Shown here in pieces: positions 1 to 4,934 of a DNA stretch of 28,219 nt. The DNA lies in the IMG/VR virus record IMGVR_UViG_3300027509_000031, positions 1-28,219 of that record; one strand, 5' to 3'. Made by a program: the position numbers and the translations under genes. Position 1 is the stretch's first letter, and each line of letters opens with the position of its first letter. This stretch comes from a virus. The notes below the pieces were generated by a model. It was not told the DNA's origin, ran no database searches, and was given only the letters and a program-made list of their open reading frames with translations.

Positions 1-513
1 CACTGGTGGGACCAGTATGCTGATTCTAATGGTTACTTAGGTAAAACTTATGGGCATCAAATTCGTAACTTTGATAGTCGTTGGGACCAATTTGCTTCTG
101 TTATTAACGAGCTTAAAAATGGAGGTAGAAGAGGGCATTTAACTTTTTGGAATCCTACTGAATTAAATGAAACTGCTTTACCTCCATGTTATACAGGAAT
201 GACATTTGTATTAACACATAATCAAACTGTATTAAACATGAATATGCAATTTAGAAGCAGTGATGTATTTTTAGGTTTGCCTTATGACTTTATTGTAGGA
301 GCAATGTTCTTAAAACATTTTGCTAAAGAGACTGGTAAAAAACTAGGTACGATTAAATATTCTTTAGACAATGCTCATATATATATGAATCATTTAAAAC
401 AGTGTGATAAATATTTAGTTTCTGAAACTTATAATTTGCCTGTCATAGATAAAGATAATAGAATTAAAGGCTATAAGTGTAGCCCTCATATTGAAGCTAA
501 ATTAAATAATTAA
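1..513 (+). CDS. Thymidylate synthase-fold enzyme, probably dCMP hydroxymethylase/methylase (5' truncated)
   Basis: The frame is open from base 1, so the true start lies upstream. The 170 visible residues follow the thymidylate synthase family: a YADSNGYLGKTYG segment, the catalytic cysteine in LPPCY (codon 63, 187-189), the phosphate-binding RSSDVFLGLP (from 253) and the HIYMNH motif (376-393). In classical ThyA the RS.D.fLGLPfN motif ends in an Asn that recognises the uracil ring. Here that position is Asp (LGLPYD, codon 96, 286-288). Known family chemistry links Asp at this site to dCMP in place of dUMP, as in T4 dCMP hydroxymethylase and in engineered Asn-to-Asp synthases. The His after the catalytic Cys is Tyr, and the usual hydrophobic C-terminus is replaced by EAKLNN. 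I infer a phage enzyme making 5-hydroxymethyl- or 5-methyl-dCMP for modified DNA. A divergent ThyA remains possible. The next gene starts 2 bases after the stop. Confidence 0.85.
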   Translation, partial: HWWDQYADSNGYLGKTYGHQIRNFDSRWDQFASVINELKNGGRRGHLTFWNPTELNETALPPCYTGMTFVLTHNQTVLNMNMQFRSSDVFLGLPYDFIVGAMFLKHFAKETGKKLGTIKYSLDNAHIYMNHLKQCDKYLVSETYNLPVIDKDNRIKGYKCSPHIEAKLNN

Positions 514-515
514 TT

Positions 516-725
516 ATGCATTATACTGAGCGAGCAAAAGAAATTGTCAATAAAGTTTATCAACCTACAGGTATTTTAAATCATACTCAAAGTAGCGCTT
601 TTATGTGGGAGTTCTCAAGCAAAGCGTCTGTTGAAATAATAGATGAAATACTAAAAGTTGTTGAAACAAGGCATGACAGAGAAAAACTAATATTACTTAA
701 AGAAGAAATACTTAAAAACAAATAA
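516..725 (+). CDS. Small helical protein of unknown function
   Basis: This 69-residue protein is not one I recognise. It is mostly charged and helical in character, with a central segment QSSAFMWEFSSKASVEIIDE and a Lys/Glu-rich C-terminus. It has no signal peptide, membrane segment or metal-binding cluster. It sits 2 bases after the thymidylate-synthase-like gene and 2 bases before the exonuclease gene, so the three form one transcription unit. The ATG at 516 is chosen because it follows directly on the upstream stop. The context of DNA precursor and exonuclease genes suggests an early, replication-related accessory protein, but nothing in the sequence proves this. Confidence 0.7.
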   Translation: MHYTERAKEIVNKVYQPTGILNHTQSSAFMWEFSSKASVEIIDEILKVVETRHDREKLILLKEEILKNK

Positions 726-727
726 AT

Positions 728-1315
728 ATGAACTTTTTAATTTTTGACACAGAAACAACAGGCTTTACAAAATATTGTGATGATAATGGTAAAGACTTAA
801 AAAACCACAACAGAATAACACAATTAGCTTTTATACTGTGTAATAATAAAGGCGATGAATTACATAAGTTTGAATCACTTGTTAAACCTAATGGTTGGTT
901 TATTCCAAATGAAGATTTTTTTAAAGAAAACAATATGTCTACAGATAGATGTGAAAAATACGGTATTCCAATATTTGATGCTTTAAGAGAATTACAAGAA
1001 GCTTTAAAAAGATGTGATTATAAAGTTGCTCACAACATTTCATTTGACAATAGAATGATAACAGCTGAAATGATAAAATCAAAAATAACAAAAGAATTAT
1101 TCCAATTTAAAAAAGGTTTATGCACAATGAGAAGTTCTAGAGATTTTGTTTTAGCTAAAGACAAAATGAATAGAACTAAAGCGCCTAATTTACAGGAACT
1201 TTACAAGTATCTTTTTAACGATACATTTGATGGAGCGCATGATGCTTTAGAAGATGTTAGAGCAACAAAGAAGTGTTTTTTAGAATGTTTAGATAGAAAT
1301 ATAATAACGCTTTAA
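728..1315 (+). CDS. DEDDh-family 3'-5' exonuclease (DNA polymerase III epsilon-like)
   Basis: The 195-residue protein carries all three motifs of the DnaQ/DEDDh exonuclease fold. Motif Exo I is FDTETTG with Asp7 and Glu9, Exo II is AHNISFDNRM with Asp107, and Exo III is HDALEDVRAT with His171 and Asp176. These acidic residues bind the two catalytic metal ions and the His activates water, so the protein should remove nucleotides from 3' ends of DNA or RNA. The length fits a stand-alone phage exonuclease rather than a domain of a polymerase. It is the last gene of the unit starting upstream of base 1; about 260 bases without a gene follow. Whether it proofreads, degrades host DNA or trims RNA cannot be told from sequence. 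Confidence 0.92.
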   Translation: MNFLIFDTETTGFTKYCDDNGKDLKNHNRITQLAFILCNNKGDELHKFESLVKPNGWFIPNEDFFKENNMSTDRCEKYGIPIFDALRELQEALKRCDYKVAHNISFDNRMITAEMIKSKITKELFQFKKGLCTMRSSRDFVLAKDKMNRTKAPNLQELYKYLFNDTFDGAHDALEDVRATKKCFLECLDRNIITL

Positions 1316-1391
1316 CACGGTTGATTTTAATCACTTCTAAGACACTTTTATTTTAAAAGAATGTTATTATACTTTAAATTTCTAAAAGCTC

Positions 1392-1409
1392 CAGAAAAAG
1401 CTGTTTCTG
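1392..1409. other. Hairpin in the 264-base gap after the exonuclease gene
   Basis: The gap 1316-1579 holds no gene I can support. It contains the small hairpin CAGAAA-6-TTTCTG, enclosed by a weaker AAGCT/AGCTT pair, but no T-run follows, so it is not a convincing terminator. The rest is very AT-rich, with promoter-like TATACTTT strings near 1369 and 1513 that miss the TAnnTTTG spacing by one base. Confidence 0.3.
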
Positions 1410-1548
1410 TCATTCCTGAAGCTTATTTGTTAATTATTAATATGTTGCTTTAATGTTTTATTTATTAATAACTTTAGCATAATTTTAGCACTTTATTTTT
1501 TATGCTTATACTTATACTTTGTATTTTAGCAATGTAATTAATAATAAC

Positions 1549-1563
1549 GATCTATAATAGATC
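1549..1563. promoter_or_regulatory. Perfect 6-bp inverted repeat, possible operator
   Basis: GATCTA-TAA-TAGATC is a perfect inverted repeat 17 bases before the ATG of the 141-aa gene. A symmetric site at this spot could be an operator for a dimeric regulator. It also carries two GATC sites. No T-run follows, so it is not a terminator. Confidence 0.4.
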
Positions 1564-1579
1564 ATAAAAACATGTAACA

Positions 1580-2005
1580 ATGGCAAAGAAAAAAAATTTT
1601 TTACTAGATTTAGTGAAACAAAGAACAGAGAGTAATGTTGTTAAATCCCGTTCAGGATCTGGAAGAACAACTTATTTAGACAGATTCGTTGGTGTTTTAA
1701 CTGACGAAGAAAATAATCCAACTGAACCAAAAGATCGAGTTGAAATCATCGCTGAAATTTCTGCTGAAATTTTACAAGAGCAGCTTGAAAAAGATGGTAC
1801 TTTAGATCAGTTCGAATTGACTGAATCAAAAGACGGTCCTTTTGACGTTATGTTGGCAGATATTAACCGTAAAGTTAAAGCGCAAGTTGCTTCAGCTATT
1901 GCTAATAACCAAAATTCAACTTCTATTTCTTACAACGAGAACTACAAAGACAAATGGGAAGTTGTTAAAGATGGTAAAATGGTATCTTTACAAGCTAAAG
2001 ACTAA
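1580..2005 (+). CDS. Phage protein of unknown function, paralogue of the minus-strand protein at 3635-3994
   Basis: This is a 141-residue soluble protein. Its N-terminus FLLDLVKQRTE and its C-terminal motif SISYNENYKDKWEVVKDGKM match the 119-aa protein encoded on the other strand at 3635-3994 (VVQQRTAELVK and SFSYNERFKDYELIKNGRM). The middle parts differ. The shared shape is a basic N-terminus, an acidic helical middle, a Ser/Asn-rich linker and a terminal SYNE..KD....K.G.M motif. I do not recognise the family. The gene stands alone between a palindrome upstream and a strong terminator at 2050-2116, and it uses more C/G-ending codons (CGT, GAC, AAC) than its neighbours, which often goes with high expression. 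That would fit an abundant early or DNA-binding protein, but this is inference. Confidence 0.85.
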   Translation: MAKKKNFLLDLVKQRTESNVVKSRSGSGRTTYLDRFVGVLTDEENNPTEPKDRVEIIAEISAEILQEQLEKDGTLDQFELTESKDGPFDVMLADINRKVKAQVASAIANNQNSTSISYNENYKDKWEVVKDGKMVSLQAKD

Positions 2006-2049
2006 TTGCTTTTCACAATGTGAATTATTGAATTAGTTCAAACAAAATT

Positions 2050-2116
2050 CCTCGCTCACTTTTTAAGTTTCGCCTCGTATCGCTACGAATAACGCTTAAA
2101 TCGGAGCGAGGTTTTT
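2050..2116 (+). terminator. Intrinsic terminator with long nested stem
   Basis: CCTCGCTC (2050-2057) pairs perfectly with GAGCGAGG (2104-2111), followed by TTTTT. Inside are two further nested stems, TTTAAG/CTTAAA and TCGTA/TACGA, giving one long hairpin. It ends transcription of the 141-aa gene. Confidence 0.85.
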
Positions 2117-2206
2117 ATTTTAAGACTGCTTTAAATTTTAACATTAATAATTTTTATTAGTCATTAATATAGTTTAAATTTACATAACATTAAAAACATA
2201 TAGAAA

Positions 2207-2362
2207 ATGGATGATTTATTAAAATTTAGTTTAGTGCAAATTAATTTGTATAATATGTACAGAAAAAAAGCGTTATCCGAAGAAGATAATTTAGCAGCTA
2301 AATCTTGGAATAAAAAAATTGTTAAAATCAAAAAAATTATAGCGATATTGTCTAATGACTAA
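2207..2362 (+). CDS. Very small basic protein, unknown
   Basis: A 51-codon frame starts at ATG 2207 after a terminator and an AT-rich leader. The product begins MDDLLKFSLVQINLYNMYRK and ends in a Lys/Ile-rich helix. Its stop overlaps the ATG at 2355 by eight bases, the tight packing and translational coupling seen between genuine phage genes. No family is recognised. The overlap and the lack of any other explanation for the segment support it as a gene. Confidence 0.6.
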   Translation: MDDLLKFSLVQINLYNMYRKKALSEEDNLAAKSWNKKIVKIKKIIAILSND

Positions 2363-2660
2363 GCAGCTCAAAATGGAAAACTTAAAAAGCATACCTAAAA
2401 GACTAAGTAAAAAATTAAAACTTGATAAAGATAAGCAAGTTGTAGAAACAATTTTTAAAACTAAAGAAAAAATTGATTTTACACCTAATGTAAAAAGCGG
2501 TAAAACTAAAATATTTTTCAACGAATTAAAAGCTAAAGACTACGCAAATCAAAAAAGATCTTATTCTTACGAAGCTCTTTGTAATGCGACAATTAGAATC
2601 ATATCAACCAATATTAATAAGTCAATGAAAAATATTCATTGCTTTGCGGTTCCTAAATAA
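2355..2660 (+). CDS. Small basic phage protein, unknown
   Basis: This 101-residue, very lysine-rich protein has the segment KSIPKRLSKKLKLDKDKQ near the N-terminus and FFNELKAKDYANQKRSYSYE in the middle. The charge suggests nucleic acid binding, but no motif is recognisable. The ATG at 2355 lies inside the stop of the preceding 51-codon gene; a second ATG at 2373 is an alternative start. The stop is followed seven bases later by the start of the next gene, so the three small genes 2207-2967 form one operon. Confidence 0.65.
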   Translation: MTKQLKMENLKSIPKRLSKKLKLDKDKQVVETIFKTKEKIDFTPNVKSGKTKIFFNELKAKDYANQKRSYSYEALCNATIRIISTNINKSMKNIHCFAVPK

Positions 2661-2667
2661 TTTAATC

Positions 2668-2967
2668 ATGAAAAAAACAGGAATAGAATTAATTGCTAAA
2701 GAAAGATCTGAACACTTTACAAAGCACAATAGAACTATTGAATATGATATTAACAATAATCATAATTTTCAATTAGGAGAAGCTGCTTGTAACTTATGTT
2801 ATGAAGCTATTGAAGAAATAGACTGCAGGCATACACCTCCTGTTGATTGGGATTTAAAAATTTGGCAAAAAATGTGCGATAAACCATATCAAGAAAGATT
2901 AGTTATTGCTGGAGCATTGATTGCGGCTGAATTAGATAGAATCAATAATATGGAAGGTCATGGATAA
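2668..2967 (+). CDS. Conserved-type small phage protein with KH.RT-E-D and AGALIAAELDR motifs
   Basis: The 99-residue product begins MKKTGIELIAKERSEHFTKH and contains QLGEAA, WDLKIWQKM and, near the end, ERLVIAGALIAAELDRI. Small proteins with this pattern (I..ER..Q..KH..t.E.D, then a central AA, then AGALIAAEiDR) are common in early regions of tailed phages and carry no assigned activity that I know of. I chose ATG 2668 over an in-frame ATG at 2644 because the product then begins at the conserved segment and does not overlap the upstream gene. A hairpin with a T-rich tail follows directly. Confidence 0.75.
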   Translation: MKKTGIELIAKERSEHFTKHNRTIEYDINNNHNFQLGEAACNLCYEAIEEIDCRHTPPVDWDLKIWQKMCDKPYQERLVIAGALIAAELDRINNMEGHG

Positions 2968-3025
2968 ATAGCAATCTAAACGTCAACGGTTTACAATCTG
3001 TATTAGTCAGGTGTTGCTATTTTTA
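2967..3025 (+). terminator. Probable weak terminator after the early operon
   Basis: AATAGCAA (2967-2974) pairs with TTGCTATT (3014-3021) and a T-rich tail follows. The long loop holds a small TAAAC/GTTTA hairpin. The stem starts on the last base of the stop codon of the preceding gene. Confidence 0.45.
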
Positions 3026-3027
3026 TT

Positions 3028-3188
3028 GAAGTTGGGGTGTGGTTACTCTATCCCCTCTTAGCAATCGGAGGCAAGAGAGAGAACAGCACACTGCTCGCTG
3101 TTAATAGATCTTCAGCACCATTAGTGCAACCCTAACTTCTTTAAACAAAGAAACCCGCTATTCGATATGAGTAGCGGGTTTCTTTTTT
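3028..3188 (+). ncRNA. Candidate structured non-coding RNA ending at a strong terminator
   Basis: This gene-free block is visibly richer in G+C than the surrounding DNA. GAAGTTGGGGT (3028-3038) pairs with ACCCTAACTTC (3129-3139) over 11 positions with one G-T wobble, closing a multi-branched structure. Inside are CTCTT/AAGAG, AACAGC/GCTGTT and GCAC/GTGC hairpins. Eight bases later comes a perfect 14-bp hairpin with a T-run, so an RNA of about 160 bases would have a defined 3' end. The 5' strand of the closing stem is one copy of the dispersed TGAAGTTGGGG motif. No known RNA class is recognised, and the strand is inferred from the terminator, which works both ways. Confidence 0.45.
3147..3188. 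terminator. Bidirectional terminator, 14-bp perfect stem
   Basis: AAAGAAACCCGCTA (3147-3160) and TAGCGGGTTTCTTT (3172-3185) are perfect complements with an 11-base loop. T-runs flank both ends, so it can stop rightward transcription from the early genes and leftward transcription from the minus-strand cassette. Confidence 0.9.
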
Positions 3189-3282
3189 ACATTAAAATCA
3201 TAGACACATCTTCTATTTCTAATTGCCAAAGCAGATACCTAAATTCCATTAAGAACTGCTTAACGTCTTCTCTATTTTCCAT
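3187..3282 (-). CDS. Tiny ORF (31 aa) at the end of the minus-strand cassette
   Basis: Starting at ATG 3282 on the minus strand, the frame encodes 31 residues beginning MENREDVKQFLMEFRYLLWQ, an amphipathic helix followed by a short hydrophobic end. Its stop touches the bidirectional terminator, the position expected for the last gene of a unit. Three copies of TCGTAC at 3307, 3318 and 3338 lie just upstream of it. No family is recognised, and it is too short to be sure it is translated. Confidence 0.4.
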   Translation of the reverse strand: MENREDVKQFLMEFRYLLWQLEIEDVSMILM

Positions 3283-3353
3283 TGTTATTGTTTTTAAATT
3301 AAGAGGTCGTACTTATTTCGTACTTTTAGTATTTAATTCGTACAACCCCAACT

Positions 3354-3434
3354 TCATTTTTTTTGCGCCCATATTATCATCGCTAATAATATGATGCAAC
3401 AAATCATTGTAAAATAAATTAATGGTTTCCACAT
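3354..3434 (-). CDS. 26-residue membrane peptide
   Basis: ATG at 3434 on the minus strand opens a 26-residue frame: an MWKP start, one hydrophobic stretch (YFTMICCIILLAMIIW) and a QKK end. This is the shape of a single transmembrane segment with a basic cytoplasmic tail. It starts 11 bases after the 43-residue membrane gene ends. The stop codon TGA is the first part of a dispersed TGAAGTTGGGG motif. It could be a lysis accessory, a type I toxin-like peptide or a membrane anchor; the sequence does not decide. Confidence 0.4.
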   Translation of the reverse strand: MWKPLIYFTMICCIILLAMIIWAQKK

Positions 3435-3444
3435 TTTATTATTT

Positions 3445-3576
3445 TTAAGTGTTAGATTTCACTAGTCTAAATAGCATTTTAAAGACTTTTAAGAGACCTT
3501 TAAACACTAAGATTATAGCTACTATAATTGATGCAATAAAAGCTCCTAGAAGCTTTAAAATTGTTTCATTTGACAT
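3445..3576 (-). CDS. Small single-span membrane protein (43 aa)
   Basis: The minus-strand frame from ATG 3576 encodes 43 residues. A hydrophobic segment (LLGAFIASIIVAIILVF, about residues 9-25) is followed by a basic amphipathic tail with repeated KxxxK spacing. This is a plausible one-span inner-membrane protein, such as a small holin-like or regulatory peptide. It begins just after the terminator at 3588-3616, so it is expressed either by read-through from the 119-aa gene or from a promoter I cannot see. It is paired with the 26-residue membrane peptide downstream. Confidence 0.5.
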   Translation of the reverse strand: MSNETILKLLGAFIASIIVAIILVFKGLLKVFKMLFRLVKSNT

Positions 3577-3587
3577 AATATTAAGTA

Positions 3588-3616
3588 TAAAAAAACCCGA
3601 CATTACATCGGGTTTT
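3588..3616 (-). terminator. Intrinsic terminator of the minus-strand 119-aa gene
   Basis: Read on the minus strand, AAAACCCGA-7-TCGGGTTTT forms a 9-bp stem followed by a run of seven T. It begins 19 bases after the stop of the 119-aa gene. Confidence 0.9.
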
Positions 3617-3634
3617 GATTAGTGATTGTTAGGT

Positions 3635-3994
3635 TTATTTCTTTCTTTTAATCACGCTTAACATTCGTCCGTTCTTGATTAATTCATAATCTTTGAATCT
3701 TTCGTTGTAAGAGAACGATGAATTGTTTTCTGAATTAGATACCGAAGTATCAAGACCGTTCTTAGAAGTCTTATGCGTCTTTTCTATAAGAGCTCCAAGA
3801 TCTTCATCTTTCATTGCTTCGACATCGACACCGCTTAATTCAATTCGTTTAGCGATGATGAGGTCGATTACATCTTTTCTACTGATCTCCTTATTTAAAA
3901 GGGTTTCTAATAGAAATTCGTTTGTGTTGAAAGTTGAACGGTTTTCTTTAACCAATTCTGCTGTTCTCTGTTGTACTACTTTTAAAATGTTCAT
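3635..3994 (-). CDS. Phage protein of unknown function, paralogue of the protein at 1580-2005
   Basis: From ATG 3994 the minus strand encodes 119 residues. The start is chosen because MNILKVVQQRTAELVK then aligns with the N-terminus of the 141-aa protein at 1580. An in-frame TTG at 4081 would add 29 residues. The C-terminus SFSYNERFKDYELIKNGRM matches the same relative's SISYNENYKDKWEVVKDGKM, with a Ser/Asn-rich linker before it in both. As in that relative, CG-containing and C-ending codons are more frequent than in neighbours. It has its own promoter box at 4117-4124 and terminator at 3588-3616. The function is unknown; two diverged copies on opposite strands in one phage suggest either subunits of one complex or stage-specific versions. 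Confidence 0.85.
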   Translation of the reverse strand: MNILKVVQQRTAELVKENRSTFNTNEFLLETLLNKEISRKDVIDLIIAKRIELSGVDVEAMKDEDLGALIEKTHKTSKNGLDTSVSNSENNSSFSYNERFKDYELIKNGRMLSVIKRKK

Positions 3995-4116
3995 AATGAT
4001 AGATTTATAATTATACATTATCTCACTTATATAGGCAGAGATATGCTCCTTACTTATATTGTTGTTATTACATGATGTCAAAGAACTTATATTCTTATTA
4101 CTTATTTATTTATATT

Positions 4117-4124
4117 CAAATATA
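4117..4124 (-). promoter_or_regulatory. -7 box TATATTTG, minus strand
   Basis: The minus strand reads TATATTTG, an exact match to the Bacteroidetes -7 consensus TAnnTTTG. It lies about 120 bases before the ATG at 3994, so the mRNA would have a leader of roughly 115 bases. That leader holds a stretch that resembles the coding sequence of the 57-aa gene at 4477-4650. Confidence 0.6.
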
Positions 4125-4167
4125 AAACTTAATAACGATACTTAAAAATATATTACGCTAAAGTTTT

Positions 4168-4244
4168 ATATGATTACCTAAGACCATCTACACGATGGTT
4201 TCGACTATTAAAGTCTCTTCAGTTAGGTTGTTATTTAATCATAT
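4168..4244 (-). ncRNA. Type I hammerhead ribozyme, copy 2
   Basis: On the minus strand all core elements are present in order. Inner stem I 5' strand is ACCTAA (4223-4228), then CTGAAGA (4216-4222), stem II GACT-TTAAT-AGTC (4203-4215), GAA (4200-4202), stem III ACCATC-GTGTA-GATGGT (4183-4199), and C17 at 4182. The stem I 3' strand is TTAGGT (4176-4181). A15.1-U16.1 and G10.1-C11.1 are kept. Stem I continues outward with ATATGATT (4237-4244) pairing perfectly with AATCATAT (4168-4175), leaving an eight-base internal loop on the 5' side, as expected for the tertiary contact with loop II. The outer 5' strand overlaps the last codons of the 57-aa gene. Self-cleavage is predicted between 4182 and 4181. 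Confidence 0.92.
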
Positions 4245-4404
4245 TTGGATGTAGATATATTTCAAGTATAATATCATTTATATTATCAAAAAATATAAAT
4301 GGTTCACCTGTCTCTATTTCATCGATTCTCCCTGAACCGTCTTTATTAATTATTAATTGGCAATTATCGTTTAATAGTGATAACAAATAATCTAATCTAT
4401 CCAT
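4231..4404 (-). CDS. 57-aa acidic protein upstream of hammerhead copy 2
   Basis: The minus-strand frame from ATG 4404 encodes 57 residues beginning MDRLDYLLSLLNDNCQLIIN and continuing with an acidic region (GRIDEIETGEP) and a hydrophobic-acidic C-terminus. It lies between the two hammerhead ribozymes, and its last codons form part of the stem I of copy 2. It starts about 24 bases after the end of copy 1. No family is recognised. The same layout, a 57-codon gene followed at once by a ribozyme, occurs twice in a row although the two proteins are not obviously similar. Confidence 0.65.
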   Translation of the reverse strand: MDRLDYLLSLLNDNCQLIINKDGSGRIDEIETGEPFIFFDNINDIILEIYLHPNMIK

Positions 4405-4427
4405 AATTTATTTATTTTAATTATTAT

Positions 4428-4477
4428 ATCCAAGACGTCTCACGACGTTTCGACCATTCAGGTCTCATCAGTTGAAT
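4428..4477 (-). ncRNA. Type I hammerhead ribozyme, copy 1
   Basis: On the minus strand: stem I 5' strand ATTCAA (4472-4477), core CTGATGA (4465-4471), stem II GACC-TGAAT-GGTC (4452-4464), GAA (4449-4451), stem III ACGTC-GTGA-GACGT (4435-4448), C17 at 4434, and stem I 3' strand TTGGAT (4428-4433) with one wobble. Every invariant core base of the hammerhead is present. Compared with copy 2, all three stems have different bases but stay paired, and loop II keeps the form U[GU]AAU. Cleavage is predicted between 4434 and 4433. The first stem base is the last base of the stop codon of the upstream 57-aa gene. Confidence 0.93.
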
Positions 4478-4650
4478 TAGTATTCTAAGTGATTTTGTAT
4501 CTTCTCTTCTATATAATTAAAGTCTTCCATTTCACTAATAACTAATTGATTAGCTCTTATTATAAGCATATAGCTCATTATACTTATATTGTATTTATTA
4601 CATAATCCTATGATCTTTCGATCTGATTCGATGGGTGATTTAATTGTCAT
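4477..4650 (-). CDS. 57-aa protein upstream of hammerhead copy 1, possible small DNA-binding protein
   Basis: The minus-strand frame from ATG 4650 encodes 57 residues beginning MTIKSPIESDRKIIGLCNKY, then NISIMSYMLIIRANQLVI and an acidic C-terminal helix. The sequence looks like short helices with a turn, so a small regulator is possible, but no family is recognised. The stop lies at the first base of hammerhead copy 1. Part of the coding sequence (LCNKYNIS) resembles the leader of the 119-aa gene, where the same frame would read SCNNNNIS, suggesting an old local duplication. A near-consensus promoter box lies about 24 bases upstream. Confidence 0.65.
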   Translation of the reverse strand: MTIKSPIESDRKIIGLCNKYNISIMSYMLIIRANQLVISEMEDFNYIEEKIQNHLEY

Positions 4651-4673
4651 ATCTATTGCTTTTTTGTTATATG

Positions 4674-4681
4674 TAAATATA
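4674..4681 (-). promoter_or_regulatory. Near-consensus -7 box for the hammerhead-bearing transcript
   Basis: The minus strand reads TATATTTA, 7 of 8 positions of TAnnTTTG, 24 bases before the ATG at 4650. It is the best placed candidate promoter for the two 57-aa genes and their ribozymes. The final base mismatch keeps confidence low. Confidence 0.35.
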
Positions 4682-4802
4682 GCTATATTGTTTTATTTGA
4701 TAAAGATCTAAGTGCTAAAGACCTGTTAAAGTTTAAAAGATTAAGGGGCCTGGGTGATCCCTATACCGCCGCACACGAACTTTTTTCCAATTATTTCCAC
4801 AC

Positions 4803-4811
4803 TTATACACA
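4803..4811 (+). promoter_or_regulatory. DnaA-box match TTATACACA
   Basis: TTATACACA fits the bacterial DnaA-box consensus TTATNCACA exactly. Weaker relatives containing TTTCCACA occur nearby (4792 and 5392 areas). One perfect box beside iterons is suggestive, not proof, of DnaA recruitment. Confidence 0.45.
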
Positions 4812-4934
4812 ACCGAGTAAACGGAAAAAGCAATCGCGACACGATCTTTAACAGTCGGCTCAGCTAGCGGTCATAGGAATCGTAGTAAAAAATGAAGTTG
4901 GGGGGTGTTGCTAATTAAGTGTGCGATCAAAGAG

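Noticed and set aside
1-513. Plain thyA (thymidylate synthase) annotation
   Set aside because: The Asn that selects dUMP is Asp and the residue after the catalytic Cys is Tyr, so a simple ThyA label would mislead.
1505-1525. TATACTTTG upstream of the 141-aa gene as a -7 box
   Set aside because: Spacing between TA and TTTG is one base off the TAnnTTTG consensus, so it was not listed as a promoter.
4740-4800. GC-rich island as coding sequence on the minus strand
   Set aside because: Short open frames exist, but none has a convincing start, length or neighbour; left as non-coding.
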